DNA of 64,000 nt from Streptomyces albiflavescens. GTDB taxonomy: Bacteria; Actinomycetota; Actinomycetes; Streptomycetales; Streptomycetaceae. The stretch is taken from NCBI RefSeq assembly GCF_014645835.1, contig NZ_BMMM01000003.1, forward strand, positions 310,001 through 374,000. Direction: 5' to 3'. Positions 47,202 to 57,002 of this stretch are shown here, in pieces (position 1 is the stretch's first letter; each line of letters begins with the position of its first letter). The notes under the pieces were generated by a model. That model was given only the letters and a program-made list of their open reading frames with translations. It made no database searches and was not told the DNA's origin. A program made the translations under genes and the position numbers.

Positions 47202-48245
47202 TCAGGCCGCCCCCACCGGGGGCGGCCCGCTCGTCCCCCGCACCACCAGCTTCGGGTCCAACACGGCTTCCCTGGGCTCAAGTCCCGGGTTCTCCAACCG
47301 CTCCACGGCGAACCGCACCGCATGCTCCGCCATGAGCCCCGCGTCCTGGCGGACGGTGGTGAGGCCGATCGGCATCAGATGGGAGAGATGGCTGTCGTCG
47401 TAGCCGACGACGGACAGATCGCGCGGCACCTCGACTCCCGCCCTCGTCATGGCTATCAACACGCCCATGGCGCAACGGTCGTTGCCCGCGAGGACCGCCG
47501 TCGGCAGCGGCCGGCCCCGATCGCGCTCCGCCAGCAGCAGCCGGCCGGTCTCGATGCCCGACTGCTCCGCGTGCTCGCCGGGAATGACCCGCACCTCGGC
47601 GTCCAGGCCGTGTCGGCGCATCGCAGCCCGGTAGGAGCGCCTGCGGTCGGCCGAGCCGGGGCCCCGGCCGCCGTCGATGTGCACGATCCGCCGGTGGCCC
47701 AGCTCCACCAGGTAGTCCATCGCCTGCCGTACACCCTTGCCCTCGGCGCTGTGCACGAAGTCCACGCGGGCTCGCGGCACGCGGCGGCCGACCGAGACGG
47801 TGACCGTCCGCTGTCCGAGCTCGTCGAGGTACGCGGGCTCCGCGTCGGGGCCGAGCAGGATCAGCGCCTCGCAGCGGTGCCCGAGGAGCGCCTCGACGGC
47901 CTTGGCCTCGCTGCGCCCCTGGGACGCCGCGGACAGCAGCACGTCGTAGCCGAGCCGCTCGGCCTCGGGGTAGATCCCTTCGATGAGGTCCGTGTGGAAG
48001 GTCTGGTGCACGGTGAACATCACGCCGAGCGTGCGACTGCGGCCGCGCGCGAGCAGCCGAGCCGCGCTGTCCGGGCGGTAGCCGATCTCGTCGGCGACCC
48101 TCAGCACCCGCCGCCGGGTCTCCTCGCTGGCCCCCGGCTGGTTGCGGAACACGATCGAGACAAGCGCCCGGGAGACGCCCGCCTTCTCGGCGACGTCCGC
48201 CATCGTGGGCCGCTGCCTGCCCGATCCGTCCACCTGTGAACCCAC
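47202..48245 (-). CDS. LacI-family repressor
   Basis: A 347-residue repressor. The N-terminal helix-turn-helix and hinge are TMADVAEKAGVSRALVSIVFR and RVADEIGYRPDSAARLLARG; the rest is the sugar-binding domain ending in LSHLMPIGLTTVRQD. GTG 48245 has GGAGG just before it; a GTG four codons later is possible. It is divergent from the catabolic operon, whose promoter carries the operator, and convergent with the sugar-binding protein that carries the second copy. The likely inducer is the transported cyclitol or sugar. Confidence 0.92.
   Translation of the reverse strand: MGSQVDGSGRQRPTMADVAEKAGVSRALVSIVFRNQPGASEETRRRVLRVADEIGYRPDSAARLLARGRSRTLGVMFTVHQTFHTDLIEGIYPEAERLGYDVLLSAASQGRSEAKAVEALLGHRCEALILLGPDAEPAYLDELGQRTVTVSVGRRVPRARVDFVHSAEGKGVRQAMDYLVELGHRRIVHIDGGRGPGSADRRRSYRAAMRRHGLDAEVRVIPGEHAEQSGIETGRLLLAERDRGRPLPTAVLAGNDRCAMGVLIAMTRAGVEVPRDLSVVGYDDSHLSHLMPIGLTTVRQDAGLMAEHAVRFAVERLENPGLEPREAVLDPKLVVRGTSGPPPVGAA
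47205..47227. terminator. Bidirectional terminator overlapping the lacI 3' end
   Basis: A perfect 10-bp stem, GGCCGCCCCC with GGGGGCGGCC, around ACC. It lies within the last codons of the repressor gene and 22 bp after the convergent binding-protein stop. Confidence 0.7.
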
Positions 48246-48300
48246 CCTCCAACGGCGGCCACCTTAGCGGGCGGTCGCGAAATCTCCCGGCAACAAGCTA

Positions 48301-48353
48301 TTGACATGACATTTGGACAGGGGTCATCGTACTCCTACTAGAGCGCGCTAGTA
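48301..48353 (+). promoter_or_regulatory. Promoter with LacI-type operator for the catabolic operon
   Basis: TTGACA (48301-48306) is followed, 34 bp from its first base, by CTACTAGAGCGCGCTAGTA (48335-48353). The inner 16 bases ACTAGAGCGCGCTAGT form a palindrome with one mismatched pair, as LacI operators do. The -10 region is around CATCGT/CGTACT. Binding there would block the transcription start. A leader of about 250 bp follows before the first gene. Confidence 0.82.
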
Positions 48354-48605
48354 GTGCGCGACAGCGAGTCTTCCGTGACGGCTCCCCGGCGGCGCGCTCC
48401 GACGCGATGCCGACGGAGGCCGAAGTGACCGCGAGGCTCATGGCCGCCCACCCCGACGACTTCCAGCGAGAGGTGTGACGACGTGCCGTCCGACATCGTG
48501 AGCCGGACCCTGGCCGTCCGGGTCGACGCCCCCGGCGCCCTTGCGGTCGCCGCACGCCGCATGAAAGCCACTTCGCCCCTGTCCCCTCTCCCCCAAGGAC
48601 ACGCC

Positions 48606-49556
48606 ATGGCAACGGCGCCATCCTCACTCCGCACCACCGCGGGCAACCTCTGCCTGGGCTCCGCCCCCGATTCCTGGGGCGTCTGGTTCCCCGAGGACGA
48701 GCACCAGGTCCCGCACACCCGCTTCCTCGATGAGCTGGTCGCGGCCGGCTACCAGTGGCTCGAACTCGGCCCGTACGGCTATCTCCCCACCGACCCGCAG
48801 CGGCTCAAGGAGGAGCTGGGGTCTCGTGGGCTCCAGGTCTCCGGCGGCACCGCCTTCGGCGCCCTGCACCGCCCCGAGGCCTGGGACGAGATGCTCGCCC
48901 ACGTCCGGCAGGTGGCCGAGCTGACCGCCGCCACAGGCGCCCATCACCTCGTCCTCATACCGCCCATGTACCGGGACGAGAAGACCGGCGCCTTCACCGA
49001 GTCGCCCGAGCTGACCGCCGAGCAGTGGGCGGGCTTCGGCCGGGCAGCCGACCGGCTCGGCAAGCTGCTCCTCGACGAGTACGACGTGCGTCTGGTGATC
49101 CATCCGCACGCCGACAGCCACCTCCAGACCCAGCCGGAGATCGAGCGGCTGCTCAACGAGTCCGACAGCCGCTACACCAACCTCTGCCTGGACACCGGGC
49201 ATGTGGCGTACGGCGGCGGCGACAACGTCGACCTGATCCGCCGCTTCGGCGAGCGCGTCGGCTACGTCCACATCAAGCAGATGGACCCCTCCGTGCTCGC
49301 CCAAGTCGCCGCCGAGAACCTGTCGTTCGGTGAGGCAGTCAAGCGCGGGGTGTGCGTCTCCCCACCCGCGGGCGTGCCGAACCCGGCCGCCGTGGTGTCC
49401 GAACTCGCCAAGCTGGACGCCGAGTTGTTCGTGATCGTCGAGCAAGACCTGTACCCGTGCCCTCCCGACGTGCCGCTCCCCATCGCCGTACGCACGCGTG
49501 AGCACCTGGCCGGCTGCGGCCTGACCGGAACCCGACGCCCGAACCACAACCGGTAG
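48606..49556 (+). CDS. TIM-barrel isomerase/dehydratase (IolE/inosose dehydratase-like)
   Basis: A 316-residue xylose-isomerase-like TIM barrel. The opening LGSAPDSWGVWFPED matches IolE-type inosose dehydratases (GxAPxxWG), and metal/active-site residues fall in VIHPHADSHLQ, LCLDTGHVAYGGGD and VGYVHIKQMDP. ATG 48606 follows AAGGAC; the frame upstream to 48483 lies in the leader. First gene of the four-gene operon under the LacI operator. Dehydration of an inosose-type ketone is the best guess. Confidence 0.85.
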   Translation: MATAPSSLRTTAGNLCLGSAPDSWGVWFPEDEHQVPHTRFLDELVAAGYQWLELGPYGYLPTDPQRLKEELGSRGLQVSGGTAFGALHRPEAWDEMLAHVRQVAELTAATGAHHLVLIPPMYRDEKTGAFTESPELTAEQWAGFGRAADRLGKLLLDEYDVRLVIHPHADSHLQTQPEIERLLNESDSRYTNLCLDTGHVAYGGGDNVDLIRRFGERVGYVHIKQMDPSVLAQVAAENLSFGEAVKRGVCVSPPAGVPNPAAVVSELAKLDAELFVIVEQDLYPCPPDVPLPIAVRTREHLAGCGLTGTRRPNHNR

Positions 49557-49565
49557 GAGGCGGCC

Positions 49566-50999
49566 ATGGACGTCAGGGACGACGCGGTACGGGCACGCAC
49601 CACCGCTTCCACGCTCATCGACGACGCTCCCCCGGCGGTGTCGCGGCGGCTGCGGCGCATCACCGTCATCGCCACCTTCGGCGGACTCCTCTTCGGCTAC
49701 GACACCGGTGTCATCAACGGCGCCCTGCCGTACATGACCGACGACCTCGGCCTGACCCCGGTCACGGAAGGCATGGTCACCAGCTCGCTCCTGCTGGGGG
49801 CCGCGCTCGGCGCGGTCACCGGCGGCCGGATCTCCGATGCGCGTGGAAGGCGACGCAACATCCTCCTGCTGGCCGTGCTGTTCTTCATCGGCGCGGTCGG
49901 CTGCACGCTCGCACCCACCACCGCGGTGATGGTGGTGGCGCGGTTCGTGCTCGGCCTCGCGGTCGGCGGTGCATCGGTGACGGTGCCGGTGTACCTCGCG
50001 GAGATCTCGCCCCCAGAACGGCGCGGCGCGCTGGTCACTCGTAACGAACTCATGATCGTCAGCGGGCAGTTGCTGGCCTTCACCTCCAACGCGATCATCG
50101 CCGACGTGGGCGCCGAGTCCGGCGGCGTCTGGCGCTACATGCTGGTGATCGCGACGATTCCGGCCGTCGTACTGTGGTTCGGCATGCTGGTGATGCCGGA
50201 GAGCCCGCGCTGGCTGGCCTCTCAGAGCCGCTTCGGCGAAGCCTTCGAGGTGCTCAAGCAGGTCAGGTCCGAGGCCCGCGCGCAGGCCGAACTCAGCGAG
50301 GTGAGCGCGCTCGCCGTCAAGGACGAGCAGGAGAAGCTCGGCGGCTGGAGGGACATGCGGGCCACGCCCTGGGTGCGCAAACTGATGGTCGTCGGCTTCG
50401 GCATCGCCATCGTGCAGCAGATCACCGGCGTCAACACGATCATGTACTACGGCACCCAGATCCTCACCGACGCCGGCTTCGCCGCCGACAGCGCCCTCAC
50501 CGCGAACATCGCCAACGGCGTGATCTCGGTACTGGCCACCTTCGTCGGCATCTGGCTGCTCGGCCGCGTCAGCCGCCGCCCGATGCTGATGACCGGTCAG
50601 ATCGGCACTACCGTAGCCCTGTTGCTGATCGGCGTCTTCTCCCTGGCCCTGCCCTCGGGTGACGCCCGGGCCTACGCGGTACTCGCCATGACCATCAGTT
50701 TCCTCGCCTTCCAGCAGGGCGCGATCTCGCCGGTGACCTGGCTGATGCTCTCGGAGATCTTCCCGATGCGGATGCGCGGCTTCGGCATGGGCGTCGCGGC
50801 CGTCGTGCTGTGGCTGACCAACTTTGTGATCGGCCTGGTCTTCCCGTCCCTGGTTTCCGGGATCGGGATCTCCAACACCTTCTTCCTCTTCGTGGTGGCG
50901 GGGATCTTCTCCCTCACCTTCGTCAAGCTCTACGTCCCCGAGACCAAGGGCCGCACCCTCGAAACCCTCGAAGCCGAACTCCGGGCGCGTTTCTCCTGA
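49566..50999 (+). CDS. Sugar porter MFS transporter (IolT/XylE-like)
   Basis: A 477-residue sugar/proton symporter with twelve predicted membrane helices. Sugar-porter signatures are complete: [47 protein letters not shown] and the C-terminal [10 protein letters not shown]. In this operon it is the probable importer of inositol or a related polyol. It starts 9 bp after the upstream gene. Confidence 0.93.
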   Translation: MDVRDDAVRARTTASTLIDDAPPAVSRRLRRITVIATFGGLLFGYDTGVINGALPYMTDDLGLTPVTEGMVTSSLLLGAALGAVTGGRISDARGRRRNILLLAVLFFIGAVGCTLAPTTAVMVVARFVLGLAVGGASVTVPVYLAEISPPERRGALVTRNELMIVSGQLLAFTSNAIIADVGAESGGVWRYMLVIATIPAVVLWFGMLVMPESPRWLASQSRFGEAFEVLKQVRSEARAQAELSEVSALAVKDEQEKLGGWRDMRATPWVRKLMVVGFGIAIVQQITGVNTIMYYGTQILTDAGFAADSALTANIANGVISVLATFVGIWLLGRVSRRPMLMTGQIGTTVALLLIGVFSLALPSGDARAYAVLAMTISFLAFQQGAISPVTWLMLSEIFPMRMRGFGMGVAAVVLWLTNFVIGLVFPSLVSGIGISNTFFLFVVAGIFSLTFVKLYVPETKGRTLETLEAELRARFS

Positions 51000-51022
51000 T
51001 CAGCTCTCTCAAGGAATCGACC

Positions 51023-52042
51023 ATGACCGTACGTGTAGGTGTCATCGGCGCCGGAATGATCGGCCAGGACCACATACGACGACTCACCGAGGTCGTCACC
51101 GGGGCCGCCGTCACCGCGGTGACCGACATCGACGCGGCCCGTGCGGCGGAGGTGGCAGCCCGCGTCGGCGCCACCGCCCTGCCGACCGGCGCCGACCTGA
51201 TCAACTCCCCCGACGTGGACGCCGTCCTCGTCACCTCCTGGGGTCCCACCCACGCCGAGCACGTCCTGAACGCCGTCGCGGCCGGCAAGCCCGTGTTCTG
51301 CGAGAAGCCCCTCGCCACCACCGCCGAGGACTGCCTGCGCATCGTCGAGGCCGAACGCGCTCACGGACGCCGCCTCGTCCAGGTTGGCTTCATGCGCCGC
51401 TTCGACGCCGGCTACCGGCAGATGAAGGAGGTCATCGCCTCCGGCTCCCTCGGAGCCCCGCTGATCGTGCACTGCGCCCACCGCAACCCCACCGTCCCGG
51501 ACGGCTACACCTCCGCCATGGCCGCCCAGGACACGGCCGTGCACGAGATCGACGTCCTGCGCTGGCTGCTCGACGACGAGATCGTCACGGCCCAGGTGAT
51601 CACACCGTGCGCGACCAGCAAGCGGTTCGAGCACCTCAAGGACCCTCAGATCATGTACTTCGAGACCGCGAACGGCGTCCGTATCGACCTCGAGGTCTTC
51701 GTCAACTGCCAGTACGGCTACGACATCCAGTGCGAGACCGTGGGCGAGGAGGGCCTCGTCCGGCTGCCCGACCCGGCCGCCGTCGGCGTCCGCACCGCCG
51801 GGCGGCACGGCACCGCCGTACTCCAGGACTGGAAGGGCCGTTTCGTGGACGCCTTCGACACCGAGTTCCGCGAGTGGATCAACGCCATCGCCTCCGGCAC
51901 CGGGCCCACCGGCCCGTCCGCCTGGGACGGATACGCCGCCACCGTCATCACCGACGCCGCCGTCCGCTCCCTGGAGTCCGACGGCACCGTCGTCACCGTC
52001 GACATGAAGCCCCGACCGGCCTGCTACGGAGGCACCGCATGA
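51023..52042 (+). CDS. Gfo/Idh/MocA oxidoreductase (inositol 2-dehydrogenase-like)
   Basis: A 339-residue NAD(P)-dependent sugar/polyol dehydrogenase. The Rossmann motif is [17 protein letters not shown], the catalytic Lys is in [10 protein letters not shown], and the active-site region contains [18 protein letters not shown] (Asp/His pair). This is the layout of IolG-type dehydrogenases that oxidise myo-inositol to scyllo-inosose. Start ATG 51023 follows AAGGAA. It overlaps the last gene of the operon by 4 bp. Confidence 0.92.
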   Translation: MTVRVGVIGAGMIGQDHIRRLTEVVTGAAVTAVTDIDAARAAEVAARVGATALPTGADLINSPDVDAVLVTSWGPTHAEHVLNAVAAGKPVFCEKPLATTAEDCLRIVEAERAHGRRLVQVGFMRRFDAGYRQMKEVIASGSLGAPLIVHCAHRNPTVPDGYTSAMAAQDTAVHEIDVLRWLLDDEIVTAQVITPCATSKRFEHLKDPQIMYFETANGVRIDLEVFVNCQYGYDIQCETVGEEGLVRLPDPAAVGVRTAGRHGTAVLQDWKGRFVDAFDTEFREWINAIASGTGPTGPSAWDGYAATVITDAAVRSLESDGTVVTVDMKPRPACYGGTA

Positions 52043-52908
52043 AGATCGCCCTCGACCCGTACATGTTCCGCGCCCTGCCGATCGACGACATGGTGCGCAC
52101 GGTCTCCGAACTCGGCTACGAATACATCGAGTTGTCGCCCCGCGACGACTTCATGCCCTTCTTCCTCCACCCGCGGGCGGACGACGAGCGCATCGGCGAG
52201 CTGAAGAAGTCCCTGCGCACACATGGCGTCCGGCTGTCCTCCGTGCTCCCGCTGTACAAGTGGTCCTCGCCCGACGAGACCGAGCGGCAGGCCGCCGTCC
52301 GCTACTGGAAGCGCATGATCGAGATCACCGCCGACCTCGAATGCCCGCTGATGAACTCGGAGTTCAACGGACGCCCCGAGCACGCCGCCGAGAGCGAGGC
52401 CGCCTTCTGGCGCTCGCTCGAGGAACTGCTGCCGCTGTTCGAGCGCGAGGGCATCGCGCTCAATCTGGAGGCCCACCCGGACGACTTCTGCGAGGAGAAC
52501 ACCCCCGCGGTCGACCTCGTCCGCGCCATCAACAAAACCTGGGTGAACTACCTCTACTGCGCCCCGCACAGCTTCCACCTCTCCGGGCCCTCGGAGGTCG
52601 GTGCGGACATCGCGGCCATGATGCGCTACGCGGGCGACAAGCTCCGGCACGTGCACATCGCGGACTCCTTCAACCACAAGGGTTCCAGCGGCCTGCGGTA
52701 CATCCTCAACCCGCCCGGCACCCCGGCCCGTATCCACCAGCACCTGGACATCGGCCAGGGCGAGGTCGACTGGGACGCCTTCTTCGGCACCCTGCGCGAG
52801 ATGGACTTCGACGGCGTCGCCACCGCCTGCGTCTTCGCCTGGGAGGAGCGGGCCCGAGAGTCCTCGGCGTTCATGCTCGACCGAATCCGCAAGGAACTCG
52901 CCTCGTAG
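52039..52908 (+). CDS. TIM-barrel sugar phosphate isomerase/epimerase
   Basis: A 289-residue xylose-isomerase-like TIM barrel, second of this fold in the operon but clearly different from the first. Metal ligands are suggested by [20 protein letters not shown], and [17 protein letters not shown] with [15 protein letters not shown]. It may interconvert keto-cyclitols or keto-sugars made by the dehydrogenase upstream. Start ATG overlaps that gene's TGA by 4 bp. A 179-bp space follows before the tRNA. Confidence 0.87.
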   Translation: MKIALDPYMFRALPIDDMVRTVSELGYEYIELSPRDDFMPFFLHPRADDERIGELKKSLRTHGVRLSSVLPLYKWSSPDETERQAAVRYWKRMIEITADLECPLMNSEFNGRPEHAAESEAAFWRSLEELLPLFEREGIALNLEAHPDDFCEENTPAVDLVRAINKTWVNYLYCAPHSFHLSGPSEVGADIAAMMRYAGDKLRHVHIADSFNHKGSSGLRYILNPPGTPARIHQHLDIGQGEVDWDAFFGTLREMDFDGVATACVFAWEERARESSAFMLDRIRKELAS

Positions 52909-53040
52909 CAGCGGGTTTCCGCCCGGCTCATGGGTCTGGCTGGAGCGCACTGCCGAGGACCGGCCACTCGTCATCGCCGGCCTCGGAGGACAGGAGCCAA
53001 TGAGCGGCATGCTCAACCCGAAGCCGGAAACACCCACACA

Positions 53041-53081
53041 GAAAAAGGGCCCTCACAGGCTCTCGCCTGCGAAGACCCTTC
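53041..53081 (-). terminator. Terminator of tRNA-Pro
   Basis: On the minus strand, a stem built from AAGGG…AGGC and GCCT…CCCTT with a GAGA loop is followed by a run of T, a classical rho-independent terminator seven bases after the tRNA 3' end. Confidence 0.75.
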
Positions 53082-53087
53082 GCACCG

Positions 53088-53161
<74 letters not shown>

Positions 53162-53365
53162 ATGCGTCCGAACCGCGGTGACCCGCGTGATCGTGCAGGT
53201 AAACCCTACCTCACGCAGATGGATGGCCGTGCACGGGCAGTCATCGTCCGCGTGTACGAGCGACGCCGTTCCTCGGGGCCGCCGTGTCGCGCCCTGGCAG
53301 GAGGGCAGGCTGCCGCGCCACCAGGAACGGCGGTTCGCCCGGCAGGCAGGGCGGGCGAGGCACTT

Positions 53366-53440
53366 ACGGGTCGACCCACCCCGGGTGGGGACTCACGGGT
53401 CGACCCGGGGTGGGTGAGACTCACGGGCCACCCACCCCCG
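53366..53440 (-). repeat. Three direct repeats of ACGGGTCGACCC with terminator hairpin
   Basis: ACGGGTCGACCC occurs at 53366 and 53395, and a degenerate copy at 53423, about 29 bp apart. Within them a 10-bp stem (GGGGTGGGTG 53407-53416 with CACCCACCCC 53429-53438) lies ten bases beyond the end of the NLP gene and can serve as its terminator. Confidence 0.65.
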
Positions 53441-53450
53441 GCCGCACCGA

Positions 53451-54218
53451 TCAGGCGTTGGGGTCGAAGGAGATACCGGCCGGCTTGGCCTTCTCCAGGT
53501 GGTAGTTGAAGTTGCCGTCCTTGAGGCCGAAGACGGCGCTGCCGAAGTCGTACGCGCTCAGCTTGTCGCGCAGCCCCGCCGGGTAGCCGTTCCAGCCGAC
53601 CAGGGTGGGGAACTGCCACGTGTGGTAGTGGTTCTCCGGGGGTTCGTCGTTGGAGTTGGCCGGGCGGAAGCAGTGCGTGCTGATGCCGTCCTTGTGGTAG
53701 ACGACCTTGGGGTGCGTGCCGTCCCAGCGGATCTGGTCACGGCCGTAGATGTTGAAGTTGCCGTGGGCCGAAGTGGACACGTACTTGGCCTCGTTGTCCT
53801 GCACCCACACCACGACGTGTTCCCAGTCGTTCCGGTGTCCGCCCAGGCCACTGCCGGCGACGGCCTGGTCCTTCTCGAAGTAGAGGCCGTACATGATGGC
53901 GCACCAGCCGTTGTTGCACTTCTCGCGCGAGTAGCCGTTGGTGTTGTCCAGGTCCCAGGAGTCGTGGCACTGGCCGTTGAGAGCGCCGGACGGCTTGAGG
54001 CCGCCGTTGACGGTGCCGTCGGGGCCGATGGCGGGAGTGGGGTAGCAGCCGTCCGTGTCGTAGTCGTAGGCGGGCTGGAACGTCTGCTCCAGCCCGTCCG
54101 CGTTCGCGGGCAAGGCCTTCGGCGGGTCGGCGAGAGCGCTGCCGGGGAAGGCGACGACGAGCGCGACGGCGCCCCCGAGGATGAGCGAGACCCTGCGGAT
54201 CCGCGAGCTTTTCTTCAC
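53451..54218 (-). CDS. Secreted NLP (NPP1, necrosis-inducing) protein
   Basis: A 255-residue Nep1-like protein. A signal peptide with core LILGGAVALVVAFPGSALA precedes the mature start near residue 31. The family heptapeptide is GHRNDWE at residues 127-133, a variant of the GHRHDWE cytolysin motif with His replaced by Asn. Asp/Glu of the metal pocket and several Cys (58, 84, 101, 106) are present. Cytolytic NLPs bind plant sphingolipids and kill plant cells; the altered motif makes cytotoxicity uncertain. GTG 54218 follows AGGAGG. Monocistronic. Confidence 0.92.
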   Translation of the reverse strand: MKKSSRIRRVSLILGGAVALVVAFPGSALADPPKALPANADGLEQTFQPAYDYDTDGCYPTPAIGPDGTVNGGLKPSGALNGQCHDSWDLDNTNGYSREKCNNGWCAIMYGLYFEKDQAVAGSGLGGHRNDWEHVVVWVQDNEAKYVSTSAHGNFNIYGRDQIRWDGTHPKVVYHKDGISTHCFRPANSNDEPPENHYHTWQFPTLVGWNGYPAGLRDKLSAYDFGSAVFGLKDGNFNYHLEKAKPAGISFDPNA

Positions 54219-54404
54219 TGCGTCCTCCTGATCGACCGCGGCGTGGGGGCAGGGCAGACCAGGCGGTCGTGTTGGCATGCCCAGCTCAGCTTTCCCGGCC
54301 GTTGTCGAGAACACCAGCGTCTGGAGGTGTCAGAGCGATGAAGGATCAACCAATTGGCGGAACGGGGTTGCCCGTTGGGCGTCGAGGGCACGCTCGCCGC
54401 CCAA

Positions 54405-54444
54405 CTTCCGGGCCCGGAGGGCTGGTTGCCACTGGGCCCGGAAG
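54405..54444 (-). terminator. Inverted repeat after the lipoprotein gene
   Basis: CTTCCGGGCCC (54405-54415) pairs with GGGCCCGGAAG (54434-54444) over 11 bp, 32 bp beyond the lipoprotein stop. The remaining space up to the NLP start shows no gene. Confidence 0.6.
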
Positions 54445-54476
54445 GGTGACGCGACGGGGCGCGCCCGCTCGGGCGG

Positions 54477-55916
54477 CTACACCTTGCCGTCGGCGAGCTT
54501 CCACTCGCGGTGCAACGTGCCCAGCGGGATGCTGTGTTGGAGAACGGGTGTACCGAAGATGGACAGCTGAATGCGCAGGGTGCCGGTCAGGTCGACGCCG
54601 CCGTAGACGGCCCAGGCACCTGACGCTCCCGCACCGGTCTTCGCCGTGGCACCGGTCGTGGACGTGGCGTCGAGCGAGCCCGCCGCCTCACCGCGGAGAT
54701 ACGGGGCCAGGTCCGCGGTGACGCCGACGGTGCCGTACAGACCGACGGTGGCCTCCGCACCGAGGGACGCCTTCACGCCCCCGGCCGCGGTGACGGCGGT
54801 GCGCACCGGGGAGCTCGTCATGTGCGACTCGTTGACCGGCGTCCAGCCCTTGGCCGGGCCGAAGGTGCCACCGGCCTTGAAGTCACCCTTGAGGTCCTGC
54901 TCGATGTCGACGGTCACGCTTCCGTCGGCACTGATCTGGAAGTAGCAGGTCAGATCGAGGTTCACCACAACGGGAATCGGGCCGACCTGAAGCACGGGGT
55001 CGGCGTGCAGCTTCGCGAACGGCACCCGCACAGGCTGGGCCGAGGCCGCCGCACGCCCCTTGACCGCCCACCGCGAGGTCCAGTCGCCGGACACGCCGAG
55101 GTACGCCGCCCCCGGTCCGGAGCCGGCCGAGTCGCCGCCGTAGGAGAAGTCGACCTCGGGCGCGACCTGGACGAAGCCGGAGACGGACGCCGTCGCCGAG
55201 GCCGGTGCTCCCGCCGCCGTGCCGACCTTCGCCCCGACATCGACCCGCAGGCTCCCGAGCGGGACCTTCGTACCCTCGGGTCCGGAGTGGATGTCTCCCG
55301 TCTTCGCCCAGGAGACCTTCACGTCGGGCAGCAGCCGCTCGACGTCGAAGGAGGCGGGATCGACGGGGACGGAGCCCTTCGCGTCGTCGTCACCGAGCAG
55401 CGTGTCCAGGGTCGTCGGCGCCGTCTGGACCTCGGTGCCGTCGCCACTCTCGCCGATCACCTTGGTGACCTTGGCGAGGAGTCCGTCCGGGGCGCCGGGC
55501 GCGGGGGCGCTGGCGATGACGTCGCCCACCGCGGTGCCGTGCGGCTTCGCGGTGTTCCCGGGGGACGGTGCCGCGGTCCTCGTCTCTCCGGAAGTCCCTT
55601 TGCTGGTAGGTGATATGACGGCACGTCGGGTATGGCTGTCGTACGACTTCACCTTCAGCGCGGTCTTCCGTGCCTTGCCGCCCGCCGCGCCCGGCCGTGC
55701 GACGGCGGTCGAGGTGGCTGCCGCCTCGGGGGCGGCGGCGACGGCGAGCGGTTGGCCGGCGTCGGTGGTGCCGGAGGTGGCTTCGGCGTCCTGAGCCCGA
55801 GTGGCGGTGGAGGAAGAGTGCGCCTCGGGCCCCGCGGAACAACCGGCGGCGAGGAAGAGGGCGGATGCGGCGAGCGCGGGCATGACGGCGCGCAAGGGCC
55901 GCTTGCGGATACGCAA
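54477..55916 (-). CDS. Large secreted lipoprotein of unknown function
   Basis: A protein of about 479 residues that I do not recognise. A basic start and hydrophobic core end in the lipobox LAAGC (Cys26). Residues about 30-180 are Ala/Thr/Ser/Pro-rich, a likely wall-spanning region. The C-terminal two thirds have alternating Val/Gly-rich strands (VQVAPEVDFSYGGDS, VVVNLDLTCYFQISADG, LRIQLSIFGTPVLQHS) suggesting a beta-rich, possibly barrel or sandwich, domain. TTG 55916 was chosen because AGGA lies six bases upstream and it gives a proper signal peptide. No coupled neighbour. Confidence 0.72.
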   Translation of the reverse strand: MRIRKRPLRAVMPALAASALFLAAGCSAGPEAHSSSTATRAQDAEATSGTTDAGQPLAVAAAPEAAATSTAVARPGAAGGKARKTALKVKSYDSHTRRAVISPTSKGTSGETRTAAPSPGNTAKPHGTAVGDVIASAPAPGAPDGLLAKVTKVIGESGDGTEVQTAPTTLDTLLGDDDAKGSVPVDPASFDVERLLPDVKVSWAKTGDIHSGPEGTKVPLGSLRVDVGAKVGTAAGAPASATASVSGFVQVAPEVDFSYGGDSAGSGPGAAYLGVSGDWTSRWAVKGRAAASAQPVRVPFAKLHADPVLQVGPIPVVVNLDLTCYFQISADGSVTVDIEQDLKGDFKAGGTFGPAKGWTPVNESHMTSSPVRTAVTAAGGVKASLGAEATVGLYGTVGVTADLAPYLRGEAAGSLDATSTTGATAKTGAGASGAWAVYGGVDLTGTLRIQLSIFGTPVLQHSIPLGTLHREWKLADGKV

Positions 55917-56174
55917 GGTCAGTCCTGAGGGGGGTGGGGGTGGCAAGGGATTACCAGCGGGTAACCGGGAGTGAGCCTGTCATGAACCTGTGAAACCTCG
56001 CTCCACATTCCCGCACAGTCCGAGCGTGATGTGCGCCACGCGCACGAGTGAGGAGCGATTCGAGGTTCTTCTCCAACTCCCCCGGGAAACAACACAACTG
56101 ATGGCCCATCGGTGTGCCGCGGGTTGACGAGCATGCCCAGGCTTCCAGGCTGCTACAGGCGGAGGTTCGGCCTC

Positions 56175-56924
56175 ATGAGCGAAGACCCGAAGGGCCCCGG
56201 AGTCCTCGACTGGATCGCGGAGAACTCCTCACGGCATCAGCGTGATCCCGAGCGCACTCAGGACGACAGAACCATTGGCCGTCTGCGCCTCGGGGTCGGA
56301 GCCATCGGCATCATGCTGCCGCCGGCAGTGCCGTTGGGCAACGAGATCCTCCGTGCGTGGGGGTCCAAGACCCTGATCATGCCCGGGTCCATCAGCGGCT
56401 CGTACTACACCGGCACACGGAATGTCTTCGTCGGGAGCCTCTGCGCGCTGGGCGTCTTCCTCATCTGCTATCGCTACAACAAGCGTGAGGACTACTTCAG
56501 TTCGGCGGCCGGAGTTTTCGCCCTCGCCGTCGCCTTCCTGCCGACGTCACCAGACCATCCCACCCCACGACAGGACGCGATCGGCATCATTCATCTCGTG
56601 TGCGCGGCGCTTCTGCTCCTCATGCTGGCGACGTTCTGCATCCTGTCCTTCTGGGACCCGGCACCGACGGACAGGCGATACGTGAATCGCCTCTATCTGA
56701 TCGCCGGTGCGTCCATCGTCGTCTTCACGGCCGTCGCCGGAATCGCGCAATTGACCAAGTGGGGTACTCACTGGACCTTCACGTCCGTATACATCTGCGA
56801 AACGCTGGCCGTCTGGGCGTTCGGCATCGCCTGGCTGACCGCGGCCCTCGAAATGGGAGCACTCAGGCGAACCAAGGAACGCACCGAAGAGCTCCTGAAC
56901 CTCCCTGACCCGGCCGAGCAGTAA
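56175..56924 (+). CDS. Integral membrane protein of unknown function (DUF998-like layout)
   Basis: A 249-residue protein with a polar, charged N-terminus of about 45 residues and six hydrophobic segments (for example LCALGVFLICYRYNK, IIHLVCAALLLLMLATF, YICETLAVWAFGIAWL). The GSISGSYYTGTRNVFVG loop recalls the DUF998/frpB-like group of predicted membrane proteins with a phosphate-tunnel-like topology. ATG 56175 follows GGAGG at nine bases. Monocistronic; function unknown. Confidence 0.72.
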   Translation: MSEDPKGPGVLDWIAENSSRHQRDPERTQDDRTIGRLRLGVGAIGIMLPPAVPLGNEILRAWGSKTLIMPGSISGSYYTGTRNVFVGSLCALGVFLICYRYNKREDYFSSAAGVFALAVAFLPTSPDHPTPRQDAIGIIHLVCAALLLLMLATFCILSFWDPAPTDRRYVNRLYLIAGASIVVFTAVAGIAQLTKWGTHWTFTSVYICETLAVWAFGIAWLTAALEMGALRRTKERTEELLNLPDPAEQ

Positions 56925-57002
56925 CCAGCGCGTTCACCGGAAACCGGTTCCCGGAGTCCCGTACTCCACCTGTGCCTCCGGGGCTGTCCGGGAACCCGGG
57001 AC

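Noticed and set aside
53366..53440. Regular direct repeats as a possible CRISPR array
   Set aside because: Only three short, degenerate units with repeat-like spacers, no cas genes, and a hairpin fitting a terminator.
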